The notes under the pieces are model-generated. The model saw only the letters and a list, made by a program, of their open reading frames with translations. It was not told where the DNA came from and made no database searches. Positions 59,385 through 64,000 of a stretch of DNA of 64,000 nt are shown one piece after another. The stretch spans positions 28,806-92,805 of the forward strand of contig UCNE01000025.1 of the NCBI GenBank assembly GCA_900473685.1, given 5' to 3'. Both the position numbers and the translations under genes were made by a program. Each line of letters begins with the position of its first letter. Positions within the stretch are counted from its first letter, which is position 1. This stretch comes from Hyphomicrobiales bacterium (GTDB lineage Bacteria; Pseudomonadota; Alphaproteobacteria; Rhizobiales; Rhizobiaceae).

Positions 59385-60884
59385 ATGGCATATAACGTAC
59401 AGACACCGCTCCAATCTGCGGCGGCGAGCCTGCCGGAGCTGGAACAGCGGGTGCGCGACGATCTTGCCTGCCTGTGCTATCCGCCGGCAAACTGGGTTGT
59501 GCCGACGACCGCTGACGGCGAGGAGAAGGTGCACGATGTCGTCGTTATCGGCGGCGGCATGTGCGGTCTGGTCGCCAGCTTTGCGCTGATCGGCGCCGGC
59601 ATTCAGAACATCCGTATCCTCGACCGCAATCCGCAAGGCCGCGAGGGGCCGTGGCTGACCTATGCCCGCATGGAGACGCTGCGTTCGCCCAAGCAGCTTA
59701 CCGGTCCGGCCTATGGCATGGCGTCGCTGACCTTCCGCGCCTGGTACATTGCCCAGTTCGGCAACGAGGCGTGGGCAATCCTCGACAAGATTCCGCGGCC
59801 GATGTGGATGGAATACCTTTGCTGGTACCGCAAGGTGCTCGACCTGCCGGTTGAGAACGGTATCGAAGTCAAGACCATCCTGCCCGAGGGGCAGTTGATG
59901 CGGCTGACGCTGGCTGGCAGTGGCGCGACGGAAAAATCGGTGCTCACTCGCAAGGTGGTGATGGCGACCGGCCGCGACGGAATGGGTCATCCGAGCATTC
60001 CCGGTTTCGTTGAAGGCCTGCCGCAGAAATATTGGGCGCACTCGTCGCATGAGATCGATTTTGCCGCCCTGCGCGGTAAGCGGGTCGTCGTTGTCGGCGT
60101 CGGCGCGTCGGCAGTCGACAATGCCGCCGAAGCCCTGGAGGCAGGCGCGGCAGACGTGCGCCATCTCATCCGCCGCAAGGAAATGCCCTGCATCAACAAG
60201 CTGATGGGTATCGGCGCGTTCGGGTTTACCGCGGCCTTTCCCCAGCTGAGTGATGCCCGGCGCTGGCAAATCATGAACTATTCGCTGCGCACCCAGACGC
60301 CCGCACCCCGTGGCTCGACGATGCGCGTCAGCCGCCATCCGAACGCCTATTTCCATTTTGACGCGGCAGTTGAACAGACGGAACTCGACGGCGATGAGAT
60401 CGTCATCCAGACATCGCAGGGCAAGCCGGTTCGCGCCGACTTCCTCATCCTTGGCACCGGTTTCGGCGTCGATCCGCTGGCCCGCAAGGAACTCGACGGT
60501 TACGCCGACAAGATCCTGTTGTGGCAGGACCGCTTCACACCACCGGCTGGTCAGGAAAATGCCGATCTGGGCAAGTTCCCCTACCTCGCCAATGATTTTA
60601 CCTTCCTTGAGCGCGAGCCGGGGCAGGCCCCGTGGCTTGCCAATATTCACAGCTTCAATTCGGGCGCCACGGCAAGCCTTGGCAAGGTCAGTGGCGACAT
60701 TCCTGGCATTAGCGAAGGTGCTGCATGGCTGGCGCAGGAGATCGCTGCAAAACTCTACACCGAGAATTTTGACCAGTATTGGCAGCGGTTGCTCGACTAC
60801 GACACCCCCGAACTGCGCGGCGACGAGTGGACGGCATCACCCTTGCCCGGCTGCACGCAGAACACCGCCCGCAAACAGGCATAG
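59385..60884 (+). CDS. FMO-like FAD/NAD(P) flavoprotein
   Basis: A 499-aa flavoprotein. The FAD site is DVVVIGGGMCGLVASFALIG (residues 51-70), and a second Rossmann site VVVVGVGASAVDNAAEALEA (about 230-250) should bind NAD(P)H. LILGTGFGVDPLARKELDGY resembles the ATG/TGF motif of Baeyer-Villiger and N-hydroxylating monooxygenases. WLTYARMETLRSPKQLTGPA is a conserved patch of its subgroup. It probably oxygenates an amine or opine-like substrate in the cytoplasm, which is inference. It lies between the importer and the two AhpD-type genes. Confidence 0.88.
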   Translation: MAYNVQTPLQSAAASLPELEQRVRDDLACLCYPPANWVVPTTADGEEKVHDVVVIGGGMCGLVASFALIGAGIQNIRILDRNPQGREGPWLTYARMETLRSPKQLTGPAYGMASLTFRAWYIAQFGNEAWAILDKIPRPMWMEYLCWYRKVLDLPVENGIEVKTILPEGQLMRLTLAGSGATEKSVLTRKVVMATGRDGMGHPSIPGFVEGLPQKYWAHSSHEIDFAALRGKRVVVVGVGASAVDNAAEALEAGAADVRHLIRRKEMPCINKLMGIGAFGFTAAFPQLSDARRWQIMNYSLRTQTPAPRGSTMRVSRHPNAYFHFDAAVEQTELDGDEIVIQTSQGKPVRADFLILGTGFGVDPLARKELDGYADKILLWQDRFTPPAGQENADLGKFPYLANDFTFLEREPGQAPWLANIHSFNSGATASLGKVSGDIPGISEGAAWLAQEIAAKLYTENFDQYWQRLLDYDTPELRGDEWTASPLPGCTQNTARKQA

Positions 60885-60896
60885 GAGAACGACGGC

Positions 60897-61397
60897 ATGG
60901 CTGAAAACGAGGATGTGATTGCCGCGATCACCGGCATTGAACCCGGCAGCGCGTTCGCCGAAGTGGTGGCGGGGAGGGCCGACATCATGGCGCTGACCCA
61001 GCAAACCCACGACGGTGCCCTGACACCGGAAAATCCTGGCGGTCTATCACATGCCGAGCGCGCGGCACTCGCCTGGCGCATCGCAAAGGTCAACGATCAC
61101 AAGGCTTTCGAAGACCATTTCGAAGCGATGCTGGAGAAGGCCGGTGCGCCGGACAACGCCGCGCGCCTCGCCGATATCTGGTTCGACGGTGGCAGCGACC
61201 TTCGAACGAAGGCGCTCATCCGCCATGTCGACCTGGTTGCGCACGCGCCCAAGGAGGCGACGCGCCGTGACATCGAGTTGCTGCAGGAAGCCGGAATTGC
61301 CGACGCAGATATCGTGCGGCTATCGGAACTTGTTGCGTTCGTCAGTTATCAGATCAGGGTCGCCGCCGGTCTGCAGTTGATGCAGGAGCTTGCATGA
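60897..61397 (+). CDS. CMD-domain protein, Avi_7170-like
   Basis: A 166-aa helical protein of the carboxymuconolactone decarboxylase/AhpD superfamily. It reads AITGIEPGSAFAEVVAGRAD, LTPENPGGLSHAERAALAWR and LVAFVSYQIRVAAGLQLMQE. The CxxC redox pair of AhpD is missing, so it may be a structural or binding partner. It fits the TIGR04029 family (CMD protein named after Avi_7170 of Agrobacterium vitis) as I remember it, always found with the next gene's family. Its stop overlaps the next start by 4 bp. Confidence 0.8.
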   Translation: MAENEDVIAAITGIEPGSAFAEVVAGRADIMALTQQTHDGALTPENPGGLSHAERAALAWRIAKVNDHKAFEDHFEAMLEKAGAPDNAARLADIWFDGGSDLRTKALIRHVDLVAHAPKEATRRDIELLQEAGIADADIVRLSELVAFVSYQIRVAAGLQLMQELA

Positions 61398-61969
61398 GCA
61401 ACATTGTCCACGACTTTACCACCGACATCCCGGTCTGGAAGACCTATGTGGGCCCGCTTGATCTTGCCGAGGCGAGTGCCGAGCAACTCGAGGCGCTGAA
61501 GATCACGCCGTCGAATACCAAGGTTTCGGACTACGTTCTTGTGCTTGCGCATGACGTCGAAACCCTGAAACACAGATCACCGCTGTTCAACGCGGTGATG
61601 TACAATCGCGGCGGCCTGTCGCGCGCCGAGCGCGAAATCGGAGCCGTTGGCGCGTCCATCGTCAACCGTTGCATCTACTGCGCCGCCGTTCATGCCAGCC
61701 GCTACAACCAGCTGACCAAGGATGAGGACGTCATCGCGGCGATCTTTTCCGATGGCGTTGATGCGCAAATCAATCCAAGATTGAAAGCGATCCTGACATT
61801 CGCGGTCAAGCTTTCCAAATGCCCTCCCGATGCAAACGCTGCCGATATGGCAGCACTCGTGGAGGCCGGCCTGGGCAAGGACGAGATCCTCGATCTCATC
61901 CTGTCCACATCGCTATTCGGCTGGGCCAACCGGCTCATGCACACACTTGGCGAGCCGATCACAGAGTGA
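61394..61969 (+). CDS. AhpD-like alkylhydroperoxidase, Avi_7169-like
   Basis: A 191-aa AhpD-fold protein with the redox site NRCIYCAAVHASRY (CxxC near 93-96, His near 100). The core helix SRAEREIGAVGASIVNRCIY and the C-terminal half match peroxidase-related CMD proteins. It corresponds to TIGR04030 (Avi_7169 family) by memory. It probably reduces organic peroxides or hydroxylated intermediates formed by the flavoprotein. It follows the partner CMD gene with a 4-bp overlap. Confidence 0.85.
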   Translation: MSNIVHDFTTDIPVWKTYVGPLDLAEASAEQLEALKITPSNTKVSDYVLVLAHDVETLKHRSPLFNAVMYNRGGLSRAEREIGAVGASIVNRCIYCAAVHASRYNQLTKDEDVIAAIFSDGVDAQINPRLKAILTFAVKLSKCPPDANAADMAALVEAGLGKDEILDLILSTSLFGWANRLMHTLGEPITE

Positions 61970-62010
61970 TTGGCCGCGACGCTTACGGGTTCGGAGAAGG
62001 GGGACAAAAC

Positions 62011-62625
62011 ATGCTTTCGATCAATCCGCCCGAAATCGGGCCACGCTTGCAGGCCTATCGAAAAGAACTCAATCTGACGCTCGCGGAACTCGCCGCAATG
62101 TCGGGTGTGTCGCGTTCGATGCTGTCGGAAATAGAACGGGGCAATGCCAATCCGACCTACGGAACGCTCTGGCACCTGACGCGCGCGCTCAGGATCGATC
62201 TCAACAGCCTGATCGGCGGCGCCACCGAGGAGCGCGGCGGCGGCTCCATCATCGATCTGCAACCCGGCAACCTGACGCCGACCATCCGCAGTGCGGACGG
62301 GAGCTGCACGCTGCAGATCCTGTCACCGGCCAATATGGTGTCGCTGATCGAATGGTATCTCCTGAGCTTTGAAGCGGAAGGGGAGCTGGCAAGCGATCCG
62401 CATGGGGCAGGCACCATCGAGCATTTGCACTGCACTACGGGTGAAATCATCGTTCGGAGTGCAAGCAACACAATGATCGTGCGGGCGGGCGAAACGGCGC
62501 GCTATGCCGCCGATGTGCCCCATTCGCTGAAAAGCGTCGGCCCGGTCGGGGCCGGAGCATTCCTGGTGGTTGCATCCGGTGATGTCGTTCCGGGCGTGCA
62601 ACGGACGTCGATACGTCCAAAATGA
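62011..62625 (+). CDS. XRE-family regulator with C-terminal cupin domain
   Basis: ATG at 62011 (MLSINPPEIGPRLQAYRKEL) follows AAGGGGG and gives 204 aa; the frame is open further up but overlaps the AhpD gene. The HTH spans about residues 10-65 (LTLAELAAMSGVSRSMLSEI). The cupin spans about 115-195 (GAGTIEHLHCTTGEIIVRSA; RYAADVPHSLKSVGP). It most likely controls the surrounding importer/flavoprotein cluster in response to an amine or opine-like ligand. It is the second regulator of this type in the window. Confidence 0.9.
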   Translation: MLSINPPEIGPRLQAYRKELNLTLAELAAMSGVSRSMLSEIERGNANPTYGTLWHLTRALRIDLNSLIGGATEERGGGSIIDLQPGNLTPTIRSADGSCTLQILSPANMVSLIEWYLLSFEAEGELASDPHGAGTIEHLHCTTGEIIVRSASNTMIVRAGETARYAADVPHSLKSVGPVGAGAFLVVASGDVVPGVQRTSIRPK

Positions 62626-62673
62626 TGGCCGGGTTTTGCCGGTTCAATAGATTGACGAGAAAAGGAAATTGTA

Positions 62674-63759
62674 ATGCGGGTAGGTATTGTTGGTGCGGGG
62701 TCGATAGCCTTTGGAACGGCTGTTCTTGTTGAGCAGCAAGGGCACAAGGTGACATTGTGGTCACCATCCGGCGAACGCACCAAGGCCTTGGCCGCCGGCG
62801 CGGCGCTGACTGCTGAAGGAGCAATCAAAGGCACGTTCCACCCGGCTGTCGCGGCAAATGCAGCAGAACTTGCCGCCGGCGCGGACGTGCTGGTCATCGC
62901 GCTCCCGGCCTATGGCCACAAGACCGTTCTCGACGCCATTGCGCCTTACGTTACGGCCGAGCAGACCGTCGTCTTCAGCTCGCACGCCTCCTTCGGCGCG
63001 CTGTACCTGTCGCGCCTGCTTGCCGAGCGCGGCGTCGTCGCCACGATTGTCGCCTGGGGAACCACGGCTGTGTCCGGCCGGCAGCTCAGCCCCACATCCG
63101 TCAATGTAAACACGATCCGCAAACAGGTTGATCTTGCAACCGTGCCTGCCTCGCGCAGCGCCGCCGGTCTCGCTGTTTGCAAGGACCTGTTCGGCGACCG
63201 TTTCCTCGATCGCGGCAGCCTGATGGCGATCGCGCTTTCCAACCTCAATCCGCAGAACCACATGGGGATCGCGCTCGGCAACATGACCCGCATGGAGCGG
63301 GGCGAAAGCTGGAGCCAGGGCCAGAACGTCACGCCGAATGTCGGGCGTCTTCTCGAGGATCTCGACCAGGAACGCATCGCCATTGCCACCAAGCTCGGTC
63401 TTGACGTGCGCAACATCTTCCAGCATTTCCACCTTTCGTTCCATGTGCCGATGAGCTCGATCTCCCAGATGAATCAGGAGATGCACGAAGCAGGCAATGG
63501 CGGCAGCGGCCCGACCACGGCCGACAGCCGTTATGTAACCGAAGATGTCCCGTTCGGCCTGGTGATGACGGCGAAGATCGGCCGCCTCGCTGGTTACCCT
63601 GCAGAATTGCATGAAGCCGGCGTGCGGATTTTCTCGGCCATGTATGGCCGCGACTTCACCGCCGAGAACGACCTTCTTACCGCCCTGCAACTGGATGCAA
63701 TGTCGTTGGAGGAACTGAAAAACCTCTGCCATAACGGGTTTGCCGCCACCGCGGCCTGA
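62674..63759 (+). CDS. opine-dehydrogenase-family protein (octopine/nopaline DH-like)
   Basis: A 361-aa protein. The Rossmann motif is VGIVGAGSIAFGTAVLVEQQ (GAGSIAFG at about residues 7-14). The C-terminal NAD/NADP octopine-nopaline dehydrogenase domain shows ALSNLNPQNHMGIALGNMTR with its conserved Asn and His. It should join or split a keto acid and an amino acid or amine with NAD(P)H, or act on a related C-N bond. Here it follows an importer and oxidative enzymes, so it may break down an opine-like compound. No Ti-plasmid genes are near. It is the last gene of the cluster. Confidence 0.87.
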   Translation: MRVGIVGAGSIAFGTAVLVEQQGHKVTLWSPSGERTKALAAGAALTAEGAIKGTFHPAVAANAAELAAGADVLVIALPAYGHKTVLDAIAPYVTAEQTVVFSSHASFGALYLSRLLAERGVVATIVAWGTTAVSGRQLSPTSVNVNTIRKQVDLATVPASRSAAGLAVCKDLFGDRFLDRGSLMAIALSNLNPQNHMGIALGNMTRMERGESWSQGQNVTPNVGRLLEDLDQERIAIATKLGLDVRNIFQHFHLSFHVPMSSISQMNQEMHEAGNGGSGPTTADSRYVTEDVPFGLVMTAKIGRLAGYPAELHEAGVRIFSAMYGRDFTAENDLLTALQLDAMSLEELKNLCHNGFAATAA

Positions 63760-63765
63760 TCGTTG

Positions 63766-63821
63766 CCCCGGCCTTTGCTCTCGCGTCAGGTAAACTGCCG
63801 AACAAAGGCGCAAGGCCGGGG
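63766..63821 (+). terminator. hairpin after the opine-dehydrogenase-like gene
   Basis: CCCCGGCCTT (63766-63775) and AAGGCCGGGG (63812-63821) pair perfectly over 10 bp around a 36-nt loop, just past the stop. No T tract follows (GGAGGGGAGGG), so it is a weak or processed terminator. Confidence 0.5.
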
Positions 63822-63921
63822 GAGGGGAGGGTGGTTCAGCCCTCCTCATCGTTCCCACACGGATTTTTCAAACCGCTGTTACGCGAAAAGCGTCATCGGC
63901 TTAAACGAGGCTGCATTTGCA

Positions 63922-64000
63922 ATGAGCAACGCATTTTTGTCCCACCTTTCCGCGGAGCTTTCCGGTTTGAAGTCTGCCGGGCTTTACAAGTCGGAGCGTG
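63922..64000 (+). CDS. kbl: glycine C-acetyltransferase (Kbl), 5' end only
   Basis: The ATG at 63922 begins MSNAFLSHLSAELSGLKSAG and continues LYKSER to the window edge. This matches the first residues of 2-amino-3-ketobutyrate CoA ligase (Kbl), the PLP enzyme that with threonine dehydrogenase converts threonine to glycine and acetyl-CoA. Only 26 codons are visible. A GAGG lies about 11 nt upstream, and a small ACGC-GAAAA-GCGT dyad lies about 40 bp upstream. Confidence 0.72.
   Translation, partial: MSNAFLSHLSAELSGLKSAGLYKSER

Noticed and set aside
57968..60650. Two minus-strand frames of over 460 codons opposite the PotC/PotA-like and flavoprotein genes
   Set aside because: Both mirror the codon positions of strong plus-strand genes and carry no recognisable domain.
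55160..63759. Reading the opine-dehydrogenase-like cluster as part of a Ti/Ri plasmid or T-DNA
   Set aside because: No vir, tra, rep or T-DNA border features are visible, and neighbours such as kbl, kduI and the copper operon are ordinary catabolic or housekeeping genes.
62761..63858. Minus-strand frame opposite the opine-dehydrogenase-like gene
   Set aside because: It is a GC-driven shadow of a gene with intact Rossmann and C-terminal domains.
1..64000. CRISPR arrays, tRNA, rRNA, insertion sequences and phage genes
   Set aside because: I saw no regularly spaced repeats, no cloverleaf or rRNA sequence and no transposase, integrase or phage structural gene.

Overview
The window reads as chromosomal or chromid DNA of a Rhizobiaceae alphaproteobacterium (Agrobacterium / Allorhizobium / Rhizobium type). 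Reasons: high G+C, dense co-directional catabolic operons each with its own ABC importer, protein families typical of rhizobia (hydantoinase with a dipeptide-type ABC, KduI/KduD with GH105, the paired CMD/AhpD proteins named after Agrobacterium vitis, an opine-dehydrogenase-like enzyme), and a small-RNA candidate resembling the rhizobial alpha-r14 family. I see no rRNA, tRNA, CRISPR array, intact insertion sequence, phage, or plasmid replication or transfer genes. The species assignment is inference.

Layout, left to right. (1) 1-9645, minus: XRE-cupin regulator, peptide-type ABC importer, GAF protein and hydantoinase/oxoprolinase subunits HyuA and HyuB (HyuB runs off the left edge). (2) 9738-15171: remnant of an aldose-epimerase-like gene, a tripartite tricarboxylate transporter (TctA/B/C), a GalD/PrpF-type isomerase and a divergent LysR regulator. 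(3) 15289-17468: OmpA-like lipoprotein, L,D-transpeptidase and a small secreted protein. (4) 17574-28545: a rhamnogalacturonan/unsaturated-uronate locus (GH105, KduI, an unassigned 827-aa protein, a sugar ABC importer, KduD) with a divergent LacI regulator. (5) 28546-33548: a compact operon of three small membrane proteins plus an ethanolamine-type permease, next to a glutamine-synthetase-like ligase. (6) 33943-40494: SRPBCC protein, MFS carrier, pseudouridine synthase, a candidate sRNA, RBBP9-type hydrolase, Dps, and a frameshifted autotransporter pseudogene. (7) 40589-50161: an amino-sugar-like locus (ROK regulator, sugar ABC, ROK kinase, NagB-like protein, IolE-like TIM barrel, divergent Gfo/Idh/MocA dehydrogenase). 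(8) 50252-54604: copper-handling operon (CusF-like, cupredoxin, multicopper oxidase, TolC-type channel, two small envelope proteins). (9) 55160-63759: polyamine-type ABC importer, FMO-like flavoprotein, two AhpD/CMD proteins, XRE-cupin regulator and an opine-dehydrogenase-like protein. (10) 63922-end: start of kbl.

Most of the window therefore takes up organic solutes (modified amides, tricarboxylates, pectin fragments, amines, amino sugars, opine- or polyamine-like compounds) and feeds them into central metabolism, as expected of a soil or plant-associated bacterium. Regions 5, 7 and 9 combine known families in arrangements for which I cannot name a characterised pathway. The 827-aa protein of region 4 and the candidate sRNA near 37.1 kb are the best single new leads. 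Strong GC hairpins recur between importer genes.
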